Source of the DNA: Adiantum capillus-veneris
Taxonomy: Eukaryota; Streptophyta; Polypodiopsida; Polypodiales; Pteridaceae
Reading direction: 5' to 3'
Length of the DNA stretch: 64,000 nt
Assembly (NCBI GenBank): GCA_014529385.2
Contig: CM043957.1
Coordinates: forward strand, 87,080,381-87,144,380
Shown here: positions 22,865 through 34,138 of the stretch, in pieces
Numbering within the stretch: the first letter of the stretch is position 1
Layout: every line of letters begins with the position of its first letter
The notes under the pieces: generated by a model
Told to the model about the DNA's origin: nothing
The model's database searches: none
What the model saw: the letters and a program-made list of their open reading frames with translations, nothing else
Program-made: the position numbers and the translations under genes

Positions 22865-22866
<2 letters not shown>

Positions 22867-23276
22867 TGCGGTGTGGAGCTTGAAGCCTTGAAGCTTGAGC
22901 TATGAGGCTTAAAGCTTTGAGGCCCAAGAGAGAGGGAGAGAGATGAGAATGAATGAATGAAGGCTTGAGCAATGAGCCTTGCCCAAGGGATGCGGAGAGA
23001 GTCGAGACTCGAGAGAGGCTTGATGGAGAGGGCCGAGGCTAGAGGCTAGAGCATGTTAGGCTTGAGCATGAGAACTTCAAAAGTTCAATGAAGCCACCGT
23101 TGTCGACCTTGGCCCTTGAGGCTTGAAGCTTTGAGGGAGGGATGAGGTTTATAGGAGGCAAAGTTGCCCTTATATAGGATAGGCTATAGCTCCCTCACCT
23201 CCTCTCCCAAGCATCCAAAAACGCTGCTCAAAACAGCTGTTTTTTTTTTTTTAGCGGCCATATTTTTTGAATTTTG

Positions 23277-23440
23277 AAAACTGCCGTTTCAGAATTACCG
23301 CGTTCCGCATTCCGCTCCGACAAACGTTCCGGTTATGCCTCCGGGCGGAACGCCGTTCCGTTTCCATACCCGTTCCGGGCGGTTTGCTTGTGCAGGAACG
23401 CGTTCCGGGAACAGCAAGGGCCCGTTCCGGCCATTCCCTG
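23277..23440. repeat. hAT terminal CGTTCC array, right end
   Basis: Six CGTTCC (inverted GGAACG) units within 160 bp, ending TTCCCTG at 23440. Confidence 0.7.
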
Positions 23441-24089
23441 TCACTCTGCGTTGGAACTCTCTGGCTTATCTTTTGGTGGTCCTCTAGTTCATCTTCTATT
23501 CAAGAGTTCTGTTCAGCTCTTTTTGCGAGTGCAAGTTCCACTTTTCTACCCTCCTCTGTCCTGTCAGCTTTCCTCCCGACCTAAGAAGAGAAGGCCTCTC
23601 GCCATTGAGAGTGAATCTCATCAATCCGGTAATTCTTCGAGTGTGTCTCCAATCTCGAGTCTTTGGAGTACTTCATCAATCATTTCACATACGTGTCAAC
23701 CTGTAGTTGATGTTCGGACTCCAATCTGGAAAACACCCTACCAAAAATTTGCCCAATTCTCTTCAATTTCCGCACCGAATTTCAACTTTTCTTTGCCTCC
23801 CCACCGAGAGGGGTTATCTCTGTCAGATTCTCCGCAAAAACCCATGTGTACTCTTGGGTTCTTTATGGCTTATGCCCTTTAAGACAGAGCGATGAAGACA
23901 GCAGCTTCTCCCGATGCGCGATGTACAAAGGGTGGGAGTGGCTAATAGGTCCAGGGTCGGGACACGAAGATTCTTTCACATACAAATAAATCTCGGCTGT
24001 TCTGTCATGTTCTCCTCGAGAATCTATGTGTGCTACGGAAGGGATTGGATCCTCCGTAGAAGAAGAATCTTTCGGAGCTCTAATACCAC
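23441..24089 (-). other. Gypsy leader and PBS, minus strand
   Basis: The minus strand begins with PBS TGGTATTAGAGC (24088-24077), then GGAGGATCCAATCCC, TCATCGCTCTG, a GCGCATCGGG-type segment and AAAGAAAAGTTGAAATTCGG. This parallels the leader at 49510-49760. It was separated from its gag (18971-19688) by the hAT insertion. Confidence 0.75.
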
Positions 24090-24165
24090 TTTAACAAGCT
24101 TGGACACTCCAAGCCAGAAATCAATAGCAACACATGAACAGAAACTCCAAAATCACTGAACTTTA

Positions 24166-24205
<40 letters not shown>

Positions 24206-24692
24206 CGGCGGAGTTCCGCACCTAGAAGTATTGGCCCCAAAGATTGGCCCCCCTTTCAATATTTCTTTATCATGAATCATTGCAAAGTACAACTCTCGAG
24301 GGACCCTTACTCTCAGACTCTACGTCTAGACTCTAGATGCTCTCCAAAGTGAGGCCCCAGGAGCAGAGCCCCAAAAGCATTGTATCAAAAGCACTGCAAA
24401 CCCAAAAGCGTCTGCACCAAAAGCTGTCAACATGCATCGCGGAAATCTGTACAGCCTGCCACGTGGCACAGCCAGCGCAAATCACGAAATTTTCGTACAA
24501 CCTGCCACGTCAGCATCTGTACGATTTGCCAAGTCATCATGTCAAGAGCAAGCTTCTGGTCTTTAGGGTTTTAGGCCCCTCAGTCGGGCTCTATAAGTTG
24601 GTAAGACTTCATCTGCATCTTTCACTAGAGGTTGGGCCTCCCTCTGTCCGGAGTGCATCCAGTCGGCCATGCCATGTCATCACTTTGTGACA
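24090..24692 (-). repeat. Gypsy LTR (family B), minus strand, 5' LTR
   Basis: The minus strand starts TGTCACAAAGTGATGACATGG at 24692 and ends GTCCAAGCTTGTTAA at 24090, next to the PBS. It includes a (GA)n tract at 24169-24200, the shared LTR motif near 24246-24270 (GGGGGCC variant) and short CCACGT/GCGCAAA repeats. Confidence 0.85.
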
Positions 24693-25850
24693 GCATAACG
24701 GCGCCAAAACCCCTGTAGGTCAAAAGCACACCTCTAGGACAAAATCCCTTGCATTTTAGAAGCTTTCCGGTGAGCTGTAGTTGAAATTCAGCATGCTCTA
24801 ATTTACTGTTCGGCCACAAACAGATGCCCAAGCTCCTGTAGACCACCCAAAGGCTTCCTCGAGACTTTCCTAGTGTTAATTTGCAGTTTAGGTGTGACAC
24901 CCTAAACCTGCAGAAAAACACAGCAGGCTGTAATTCTTTGTTTTGTATTGTTTTGAGCGGAGTGAGCATGTATACACGTGTCCCAAGAGCTCTCGCACGC
25001 AATGGGACAGTCCCCCTCTGATTTGGGCGAGATTTCACACGAGAAAACTCTCCAAATTCGCAATCTTTCACGATGGAACTGTGAGTACCTGTTGGGAATT
25101 AGCAATTAGCTAATCCGGTTCTTGTTCAGAAGGCTCTTGTCTTGGCAAACGCGCATAGAACCCACAGAACTATACATGATCAACTCAGTAGCCCAACTAG
25201 TGGGGTATTACCATATGTGCAAAGGGAACAGAGAGATGCACGAGAGCAAATTATTGCGCTACATGAGACAAGGGAGAAGGCAAGCTTTCTTCAAAACCTG
25301 AAAATCCACTTAAAAACTGAAAATCGGCCTCCTCTCTCATATTGGGGCGCCCCCCAACTAAGATAAGTCTTCTGGAGTGTGTGTTAGCTTACACGTTGCT
25401 CCCCTACTGCCATGTGTCAGTTTGCCCCTTTGGTTTAATTTCCTAGTACCCACCAACTTATAATGTTGTGACTTGCCGAGAGGCCCAAATTCCATTTTGG
25501 CGCACATAGGCTTCCATATTCATCAGAATTCAGTGCTAATTGGCCCGACGAGTCCCAGACTGACCGACCTAGATTCCTGATGTGAGGAACCCGTTTGGCC
25601 GCAGCCGTTTCACGCTGGCCATGCAATGTCCAGTTGCACCTCTTCAAGGGTTTCGAGGAAAACAAGTAAAATAAAATAAATAAATATATGTAGTATATCT
25701 TTAAAGAAGGCAACATGAAAAATACACTTGGTGACAGCTTCTCATAACCCATCTTTATTCTTGTGCCTGCGTCTTTAGGCGATTCCTTTTTCGAGTTCGG
25801 ATTTCCTCCCAAACCCATGCAATATTCCCTTTCCGATGTTCCCATCACCT
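24693..25850 (-). repeat. Gypsy LTR (family C) fragment, minus strand
   Basis: Homologous to LTR segments at 55080-55925 and 57430-58550: AACAGCATAACGGCGCCAAAACCCC, CTAAACCTGCAGAAAAACACAGCAGG and TTTCCTAGTACCCACCAACTTAT recur in order. Its left end abuts the start of the family-B LTR at 24692. A frame covering 24625-25071 is open but lies antisense-like in LTR sequence and looks non-genic. Confidence 0.75.
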
Positions 25851-26075
25851 ATCATGTGACGCATTAGGAATACCCACTTCCCGATCTCTCCCACCTAACT
25901 AATTGTACAACTCCTTCGTGATGTTTAATGTCACCCATCATATGACACATCAGAGTTGTCCATTCCTAATGGCTTTTATCAATTCCAGTAGATCGACAAT
26001 TCCTAACCTTTTCAGTTCAAGTGTACACATTTAAATATCTAATTTATAAATAGAAATTACTAAAAATTTAAGAAA
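25851..26075. other. AT-rich spacer, nothing recognised
   Basis: Contains two copies of CACCCATCATATGACACAT/CACCTATCATGTGACGCAT-type sequence. No open frame or RNA gene seen. Confidence 0.4.
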
Positions 26076-26456
26076 AGGTCCCCAAAGAGTTGGTCTAACG
26101 GTAAGGCTTTGGCCTCTCAGCCTACGGGTTGTGGGTTCAGATCCCCCGATTGGTCACACTCTAGAGGGACACCTTGTGCTCACCTGGTATTCACGTTGCT
26201 AGGGCTCTTGCCCTTGGACACTCGAGTGCTCCTCATCCTCCTAGAGTGGATCACCCGAGGAGGAGGTTCCTAGTTGGTTGCTACGAGTTCTCTCCGTCGT
26301 TCCCGGCACGTGGTCCATCAATTAGGTGGCCATGGTGATGCCTACGCATGGCTCTTGCCCAAAGGTACGCGGCCCTTGCCCGACCATGTAACATGGCTAA
26401 TATTGGGAAGGGATAAGCACCTCCCCCTGTGGGCGTGTCAAAAAAAAAAAAAAAAA
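26076..26456 (+). mobile_element. tRNA-derived SINE-2 with A18 tail
   Basis: Head at about 26085-26146 with pol III box A TTGGTCTAACGGTAAGG and box B GGGTTCAGATCCCC at tRNA-like spacing. The body is about 290 bp, and an A18 run ends at 26456. It is non-autonomous, with pol III transcription and LINE machinery expected. No clear target duplication was found. It differs from SINE-1 in its head and in its poly(A) tail. Confidence 0.75.
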
Positions 26457-27380
26457 GTCCATTTAGCAACAGCAGATGGCTGGGGATTTGCCAACTATCT
26501 GGGACATATTGGGAGAGCGTCTCTTTTATGGAGATGGCTAGAAGCCAAATCCATGGATGCCGCAGGGAGGTTACAGAGCTTCTGGGGCCTCTATGCCAGG
26601 ACATATGAGTGGCATGCAGGGCATGCAAGGTACGACGCCTAGTATGCAGGGATATTCTTTTGACACTCAGTTTAGAGGCATGTACCACACTGGTATGACT
26701 CCACCTTTTGGGACTACTTTTCTTGGCAATGAAATCACCTTGCTTGGGGGCCACACCTTATGATCAACTAACTCTATTGGAGGGACAAAAGGACTACAAG
26801 GAATGAGGATACTTTCCGTGGTGAGCCGGATGAGTTGAAGGCTTTGGCCTTCGATTCAGCAATTTGATGCAGCTTCTATGAGGGGCAACTTCACCAAGGC
26901 CTCTTAAGTGAGAAAGGCCTTTTTGAGGGGAACTCTCTTCACTGGTGGTCTACTATTTTGATACAAGGGCAAACTTTAAAGACTTGGTTCAAGTTCAAAC
27001 AGATTCGTCTTCCTTAGGATTGACACAGGCTTTTCAGGCAGATTACCTTTCTGCTTGAAATAACTTATGTAATAAGGAGGAAGATACTTTTCCTACAACC
27101 AACAGTTTTGCGATGCATATCTTCAAGTAGCTGTTTTTTGACTAGTTGACTTGGATGAGCAGATGTTGTATTGTTGCCGGCTGCCTCTTGGGTTGAAGAG
27201 GTATTGCCTTAAGCAGAAGGCCTTCAGGCCTATAGAGGAAGATAGCACATGCTCAAAATGGGTATGCCTTGCTCAATGGAAAGCTGACTTTGGGACAAGG
27301 AAGGCTACATCAAAAGGAGAAACTCAAACCAACGTACAGCAAAAGCAAAGAGGAAGATAGGGTGGAAACTTCTAGAGTGC

Positions 27381-27382
<2 letters not shown>
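26457..27382 (+). pseudogene. Gypsy gag relic
   Basis: 26557-26763 is a Met/Gly/Gln-rich stretch (MPGHMSGMQGMQG), as in the gags at 56600 and 62100. 26830-27010 retains SLHWWSTILIQGQTLKTWFKFKQ, parallel to LTWWTTLLMQGQAPATWVYFKQ at 62551-62616. Many stops. It adjoins the 3' side of the YBEY gene. Confidence 0.7.

Positions 27383-27434
<52 letters not shown>
27383..27434. repeat. (GA)n microsatellite at the edge of YBEY
   Basis: Separates gag relic from the last recognisable YBEY exon. Confidence 0.95.
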
Positions 27435-27435
<1 letters not shown>

Positions 27436-27436
<1 letters not shown>

Positions 27437-28778
27437 ACATTGAATAAATATTTGTAGGTATGAAATAACCGTTGCTCCATTGACAGGGATCAAAAGCAAC
27501 AAGCCCTTGGCAACATCCCAATGCAGTAGTGGCATTGCCCAATCTAGTGATGGTTTTGACCATGACTAAGGAGAGAGATTACCTGGACAAATACCCCTGG
27601 AGAAGTTTCCGAAATAAGACCCAATTCGCCCACCAGTCCAGCAGACTGGCATGCTGTTATAACTGCAGGCCTTGTCTGCCAGGGAAACCACAAGATGAAG
27701 TCAAATTTGTAATCTCTTCTGAAAGCCCTTCCCACCTATTTTGGACAAATGTTCACCTTGCCAGTTGCTATAAAAATCTTGACCCCTCGTGCTATAGCTT
27801 CTTTAAGTGCAGCAGCTGTCTTTTCTGTGATCCTGCTTTTGCTATTAAGTAAAGTACCTGCAAAGTACTCATTGCTATAAAAACAAAACTTCTGCTGATG
27901 TGAAAATACCTAAAAGAGGAATCAACAAAAGCATCGGTATCAATTACCATCCATATCACAAAGCACCACCTTGAAAAAAGGACTCCTTTTCCAAGTCCCT
28001 TTCAATACACTTTCTTTTGAGCCTGCAATTCAAATGACGATTCCACATATGTTGAAAAGGTCAATGAGCATAAACCCCCAAAGGACATGCAACACATGCT
28101 CATTAAATGGATCGTGCTTGAATGTCCTACTATCAGAAGCAGAAGGCAGATGTGTGTCCTCGCAGCTTTCTGACAAAGACGCACTAATTAAGCCATTGCT
28201 GTTCCACCCAAGTCCCTGTAAAATACGTATCTCTTCTTTCTCCATCTCAACCGCAGCTTCAGGACCTTCTTCATGGTCATAACCAAGAACATGCAGCAAA
28301 CCATGGACCTAAAATACAGGAACATCAAAGAGTATTAATACCGCCAGAATATTCTTTTTCAATGAGCAAAACTTTTCGTGTGGATCATACCAGAAGGATT
28401 CGCACTTCATCTAAAAGATCATGGCCTCTCTCTTGTGCTTGCCTCTTTGCAGTATCCAAAGAGATAATGACGTCTCCTAAAAGCCACTGCCTACCAAAAG
28501 ACCCTCAACTAAAAAACTACAGGCGTTGCAAACAAAAACAAAAGCCAAAAAAATTCCCTTACAAGTGATGCCACTCCTGGAGCCTGTTCCTGAGGAAATG
28601 ATAGAACATCTGTTGGAGAATTTTTTCCTCTCCATTCCTTGTTGAGGCTTTGAATGTAATTATCGTCACAAATAAGTAATGACAGCTCTACAATCTCACT
28701 AGAAGCCAGATTATCAACTCCTTCAACCGCAAGCTTAAGGGCCATAGGTCCATCATGATCAAGTTGTTCCAAAAACTT
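27436..28778 (-). CDS. YBEY: Chloroplast-type endoribonuclease YBEY fused to HAD phosphatase, partial
   Basis: Seven exons on the minus strand, all with GT-AG borders and matching phases: 28778-28563, 28486-28391, 28308-28131, 28022-27948, 27857-27757, 27675-27583 and 27505 to about 27436. Exons 1-3 encode the YbeY fold: [40 protein letters not shown] and the metal site [12 protein letters not shown] (three His). YbeY processes the 3' ends of rRNA; the plant protein acts in chloroplasts. Exons 4-6 start a Cof-type HAD domain: [17 protein letters not shown] (motif I, DxD) and FIATGKTRPAVI. This fusion order is that of plant YBEY proteins. The transit peptide exon(s) and the second half of HAD are not seen. 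Introns are 76-108 bp. Confidence 0.88.
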
Positions 28779-29094
28779 CTGTAACAAAAGAATAGGCTAT
28801 TTCAACATGGGCAACTTAATATCACAGAAGAGATTTTCTCTCTTTTAACCTGCTGCGTCCATTCAAGTCAAAAGCAAAACTACAATCACTTCAAATTGCA
28901 ACAAAAGGACTACAACATTAATTCCAACAGAGATCATTACCCTATTCTCATTTCCAAACAAACTCAGAAAGATTCAAAAGAGCCCATGACCCAGACTTGG
29001 TTGTCCAGAATATTAAACTAACTTACGATAGACGAATGACATGCAGAACACTCAGCATACAATGCATACTAGGTTTCCAATATCAAGATAACTA
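28779..29094 (-). other. Upstream intron/flank of YBEY
   Basis: TTGTTACAG (minus strand, ending 28779) is the acceptor of the first recognised exon, so this is probably intron. I see no N-terminal coding exon or transit peptide in it. Confidence 0.45.
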
Positions 29095-29830
29095 CAACCC
29101 CTAGTGCTTGGCAACTGCTGCAAACGCACTTTCTCCTTGTTTTGTCGAGAATGATCACATTGTCAATCCTTGCACAAGAGAGCCCATTGAATAAAACCTC
29201 ACAAGATCTGCCACAACTTATACCCGAATGCTTCCCAACATAATTTTTTCAAGCGCCATTCAAATGTCAAATGCAGACGAATTGTGTTAGAATTGCAGAT
29301 TCCTGTCCAATAGTGGCTCCAGTATCTCCCAAGAGCAGATCAGGGAGTGAGGACTGTTTTGTGGCTGTGCCCGGCTGTACCTGACCCTCTGACACTAGAG
29401 AACTACAACCCCTAGTGCTTGGCAGCTGCTGCAAAAGCACTCTCTCCTTGTTTTGTCAAGAATGATTGCATTGTCAATTCTTGCACAAGAGAGCCCATTG
29501 CATAAAACCTTACAACATAACTGCAACCCCTAGTGTTTCGCAGCTGCTGCAAAAGCACTTTCTCCTTGTTTTGTCAAGATTGATTGCATTGTCAATCCTT
29601 GCACAAGAGAGCCCATTGAATAAAACCTTACAAGATCTGCCACAACTTATACCCGAATGCATCCCAACATAATTTTCTCAAACGCCATTCAAATGTCAAA
29701 TACAGACAAATTTGTGTTAGAATTTCAGATTCTTGTCCAATGGTAGCTCCAGAATCTCCCAAGAGCAGATCAGGAAGTGAGGACTGTTTTGTGGCTGTGC
29801 CCGGCTGTACCCGACCTTCTGACACTAGAG
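29095..29830. repeat. Tandem duplication, two long units (about 310 bp) and one short unit
   Basis: CAACCCCTAGTG starts units at about 29096, 29405 and 29523. Units one and three run through CAAGATCTGCCACAACTTATACC to CTGACACTAGAGAA; the middle unit stops after about 115 bp. Function unknown. It lies upstream of YBEY and could hold its promoter or first exons, but no coding signal is clear. Confidence 0.85.
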
Positions 29831-29908
29831 AACACCTACAAGGCCATATAGCAACTCTAGAGAAGAGAGATCACTGAGGTAGAAAGAGACGCAATCTGAG
29901 AAATTGAG

Positions 29909-29948
<40 letters not shown>

Positions 29949-30004
29949 AGGAAAGGCTCTCCATGCACATAACAAACTGCTCAAACAATTGATCAAGGGT
30001 GGTC
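29831..30004. other. Flank of the copia insertion, with (GA)n
   Basis: Contains (GA)n at 29912-29945 and the left copy of target duplication TGGTC (30000-30004). No gene. Confidence 0.6.
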
Positions 30005-30060
30005 TGTTGGGATCATAGATAGGGCTTGAAAGGAGGGGCAGCCATAGCTACACGGGAGGG

Positions 30061-30140
30061 AGAAGAAGAAGAAGATGAAGAAGAAGAGAATTTTAACGTC
30101 GTAGGAAACTATCTCAAGAGACCTTAAAGATCTAGCCGAC

Positions 30141-30146
<6 letters not shown>
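30061..30146 (-). mobile_element. 5'-truncated SINE-1 fragment
   Basis: Inverted match to 339-425: (GAA)n tail, TTTTAACGTCGTAGGAAACTATC and CTTAAAGATCTAGCCGACGAGG, then (GA)n. On its own strand it begins directly after CT repeats. Confidence 0.8.
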
Positions 30147-30179
<33 letters not shown>

Positions 30180-30419
30180 AAAGAAAGAAAGAAAGATTTT
30201 TAACGTCTATGTCAGGCCGAAATCGGCCTATGAGACAAATCAAATGTACATTGTGTGTATGTCATCCGTCTATCGGAAAGACAAATGAAACAAAATTGAT
30301 ACAAAACTGAGCTGAAAGTAGGTAGTGGAGTATCTGAGGAGGGATGGAGCTCTATCTCTAGGGGTATATGCATGTCTGTATGCTCAAGGTAGTACAATCA
30401 TGAGAATGCATCAAGCTAT

Positions 30420-33400
30420 CTAGCTCCATCCTGTACTAATGGGGGGGTGTAAGATGTGGTACATGGGTGGGTCTGGTGCCAAGGCTACCCGGATGAAAGC
30501 TGTCGGGTCAGCCCTCATCTGAGCCACTCGCTCCTCAGTGGCACGGCGCTCCCGGGCTCGGATCTCCTCGATCTGTCGGTGGTGGGAGCTCGCGCCCCTG
30601 TAGCCTGTGACTCGTGGTCGTCGTCTAGCTCGGTTCACCTCCGCCTGTGGGAGTGTCACTCCCCTCTGAGTGTCTGGTGAGGGGGGGGCGGAAATCCTCT
30701 GAAAGAAGTCTGTGAGCTGCGACTGTCTCCCCTCTGTCTGTGTAGCTGTGTGTGGCTGTAGTAGTGTGTCCCGATGGCTCTGTATCTCTAGTAAGAAACG
30801 TCCGAGCTGTCTCTGATCTCGAGATTCCATGATCTCTCGGAGAGTGGGCTGTCCTCTAAATAGGGCCTCATACCTGCCTCTGATCTCAGTGTATGCTCTG
30901 CATCTACATACAAAGTGCTCCTCACTCTCCACCTCCTCTGTGCAGGCTCTGCAGATTCGCTCCCCCTCGGAACACCAGTATGTCTCCCGATCTCAATCTC
31001 TAACCTGTGTGAAGCCACTCTCAGCTGACCAATCGCCACCCGTGAGCTATGTGGCATATATGTGTCCATGTAGCGTGGTCTCTGTATGAACCCCCCAGAC
31101 AATATGGTGAGAAACTGGTCTCTGTAATCTGACATCCTCGTCCCCAAGCTAGGTGCCGCCCAGACTCTCCTAGTGTATAGCTGCCACAGATCCTGTCTCA
31201 ATACCAAGTTCCTCTCACTGCGAGAGAGGTGAACATATGGTGAGTGGGGGTTGTACTGGAATGGTGGTAGGCTCTCCATGTCAAGACCGTGTCCCTCAAA
31301 CCATGCTCTGACCTGTGAGTACCATGCTCTCTCATGTCCACTCTCTGATAGCTGTATAGCTGCCTCAAATGCTCTACGGGTAAGTCTGTCAGGAGGTAGC
31401 TCTCTCATCCTCTGGATGAAGCAAACTGTCTGGAATAGTGCCTCTACAACCATAGGTGGTGTGGCGAGCTCGGCTCTAATAATGTCGTGTGGCACTGTCT
31501 TCTTGCTGCGGAGCAAGCGTGAGATCATATATACCTGTGGTCTCTCAAGTTGTGTCCACTGGTCAGCTGTCAATCCTGGTGCCCATACTGCCGCCGAGTA
31601 CATCAAGGCCGGGGTGACTAAGGTGTCGAAAAGCCACCCCTTCGTGCGGGGCTCCTGAAAGTGTGCCTGGTGGCACCTCCGCTCTAGCATGGCCAGAGCT
31701 GCATATCCTCGGGTGAGCCTGTCAACAGCAGCCTGCCTCATAGTGAAGGGTCCTGGTAGGCTGGTGAATGTGATGCCAAGGTAGACATAGGAGGTGACTA
31801 CATCAACCTGTCCTCCTGCTGCTGTGAAGGTGGCGGCGCTCCTCACTGCACTGGATGTGTGAAAGATCATAACCTTGGTTTTGCCAAGGTTCACAGTCAA
31901 CCCCCTGTGTGTGCTGAATTCGTCCAAGGCCTCAAGATGGCGTTGCAAGCCCTCGGGTGACTCTGAAATCAACACAATATCATCAGCATATAACATGATG
32001 TGGACCGGAGTACCTGCCAAGTCGCTCCCCTCTCCCCCTGCTCGTAGTATGTAGTCGGAGAGCTCGTCGATGTATAGCCCAAAGAGTGTCGGGGAGAGTG
32101 GGCATCCTTGCTTAACACCAATGGTGCTAGCAATGGTCTCTGAAAAACCGCCTGGGCAACGAACCCGACCCGTCACCCTCTCATATAGAGCATATATGGC
32201 CCAAATCATCTCTGTTGGTACCCCAATGCTGTGAAGGCACTGGAAGAGTCTCTCGCGTGGGACTGTGTCAAAGGCCTTGCGGAAGTCCACAAAGCAGCAG
32301 TAAAGCCTCTTCTTCCGCGCCTTTGCCCCATCAATGAGGCAGCGCAGAACGAAGATGTGGTCAATGGTGGAGAAAGCTCGTCTGAAACCTGCTTGGCCTG
32401 GAGCTCGTAAACCCTCGATCTCTGCGTAGCAGCTGAGCTGTGCCTCAAGTACTGCTCCATATAGCTTGGCCATCGTGTGGCCAATCATGATAGTCCTGTA
32501 GTTCCCTGGGTCCAGGGTGTCGCCAGATTTGTGGATAGGCACTATGGTGTGCTGTGTCCACTCCTCTGGGAAGCCCTCCCCTATAGCCCGGTTGAAGACA
32601 TGTGCAATCAACGAGGCTATAGTGGAGGCCGTATAAATGATGTGCTCACTCTGTAATCCAGTATGGTCAGCTGATCGTCTGTGCTGCATGCGGCGTATGG
32701 CCCTCTCTACCATCTCTGCCGTAAAGAAGGAGGAGCACGTGGGGCGAGGCTCGTGTGGTTGTGGAATAGGAGGCTGCCCTGGCACTTCATAAAGTCGCTC
32801 TGCATAATCATGCCATATCTGTGGATCCTCAATAGCTGTAGTCGGACGTGGCTCGCGTAGGGTGCGCCATGCCGTCGCGCTATCCATGCTCATGAATAGG
32901 CGGTATAGCTCAAGCTCCTGTGCCTCTTCGAATGCTCGCCGCTTTTGGCGTGTCAGCGTCTTCATATGCCGTCTGGCCTCTCTCTCTGTGATCTCTCCTA
33001 AGGCTCGTCGTGCCTGGAGGCGTCGGTATAGCTCTCTGCACTCATCATCATACCAGCGGTTCTGAGGCATAGCCCCGGGGGGGGGAGTGCGTCCTGTGTG
33101 AGTGGTGTGTGGAAAAGAGCTAATAGCTGAAGTGTGGAGAACGGAAGAGATATGTGATGTGAGAACTGAGAGTGGTGTGGATGGGTGGAGGAGACATAGG
33201 CCATGTTCGACCTTGGCCGAGTAAATAGAGGCTAACTCATGTGTGAAATGGATGGTGGTGTGTGGAGTGCGTGTTGTGGAGCTGTGTGTGATGGTATCTC
33301 CGGTGATAGAGAAAGAGAGGTATGTGTGGTCGGCTCCGATGGGTATGGGTGGAATGGTGAAGGATGTGATAAGGTGTGTAGCCTCCCTGGGTCCCAGAAT

Positions 33401-34138
33401 ATAGTCGACTGTACTCCCCCCTCCTTCTGCAACTCCATGTGGCATACAAGTCAAGCCCCCTGAGGTGGGCCACTGGACCATCCCGTTATAAATAACGAGA
33501 CGGTGCTGGGAGCCAAGTCGAAGTAGATGTCGTCCATAAGCTGTGACTGGAGCTCTGTCTGCTGTGTCTCTCCTAGTAGCCTCCTCATCTAGAGTGTGTA
33601 GTGTCTCTGGGTCCTCATGGTCATATGTCTCACACTGCTCACTGCGTGTACGAGCATTGAAGTCTCCCATAAGGAAGACTTCACCCAGTGTGGAGTACTC
33701 CATAATCTCCTCCGTGAGGCATGCGTACGGTGACTCCTGCTCAATAGGGGCGAATCTGGAGCCTGTGGGAGCAAAATAGCAAAGGGCAATGTAGACGATC
33801 CTGTCTCGTGAGAGCTCGAGGCGAATCCACATGTAGCGGGCCTGTGGGTCCCGGGCAACAATCTGTAGTCTGCTGTGAAGCCCCTGTCTAAAGAGTATGG
33901 CCACTCCTCCTGAGCCGCGAGTGGTGTGCTGGCGCATACATCCTCGATGTAGAGACTCCCACTGAAATCCATGTATCCGTGGTAACCCTCTCTCCGGGCT
34001 CTCGTGTGTCTCTGTAAGTAGAATGATGTCTCGACCTCTCATCACCTCCTCAAGTCTCTCTGGGTGTGTCCATAAGTCTCCATTGCAATTCCAAACCGTG
34101 ACATGAATCTCCTCGTGTGTCCCACAGGCCGCGAGTCC
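30420..34138 (-). CDS. LINE-A ORF2: AP-like endonuclease, reverse transcriptase, CCHC finger (one frameshift)
   Basis: The frame opens right after the ORF1 stop (TAG 34141-34139) and reads 11 residues, then VTVWNCNG, the endonuclease N-terminal motif; the first ATG in this frame comes only after that motif. Endonuclease: SGGVAILF, MGDFNAR, GADHTYLSF. RT: CFVDFRKAFDTVP, GVKQGCPLSPTLF, IMLYADDIVLIS, GLTVNLGKTKVM. The C-terminal finger CRACTEEVESEEHFVCRC and a basic tail lie in the +1 frame, because a C5 run (30962-30966) has one base too many. With four bases the frame would run to 30420, about 1,240 codons. Makes nick and cDNA during target-primed reverse transcription. Confidence 0.9.

Larger units (their letters stand above)
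19689..23440 (-). mobile_element. hAT DNA transposon, about 3.75 kb, nested in a gypsy element
   Basis: The ends are CAGAACGGGAACGGG... (left) and ...CCGGCCATTCCCTG (right; inverted CAGGGAATGG), hAT-like CA..TG termini with arrays of GGAACG inside each end. It encodes a BED-finger transposase on the minus strand. Flanks on both sides belong to one minus-strand gypsy element (gag left, leader right). An obvious 8-bp target duplication was not seen (AAGTTACC left, TCACTCTG right). Confidence 0.8.

Noticed and set aside
19689-23440. 8-bp target site duplication for the hAT element
   Set aside because: AAGTTACC and TCACTCTG do not match; either one end has been lost or my boundary is off.
24625-25105. 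148-codon minus-strand frame in LTR sequence, recurring at 55194-55541 and 57412-57870
   Set aside because: It lies across LTR DNA, with differing ends and stops in each copy; the recurrence is explained by LTR homology.
26085-26146. Possible functional tRNA gene
   Set aside because: Boxes A and B are present, but no proper acceptor stem closes, and the sequence continues into a SINE body with an A18 tail.
31251-31658. Plus-strand 135-codon frame and others opposite LINE-A copy 3 (30829-34766)
   Set aside because: Antisense shadows of an intact ORF1/ORF2 with clear RT and endonuclease motifs.
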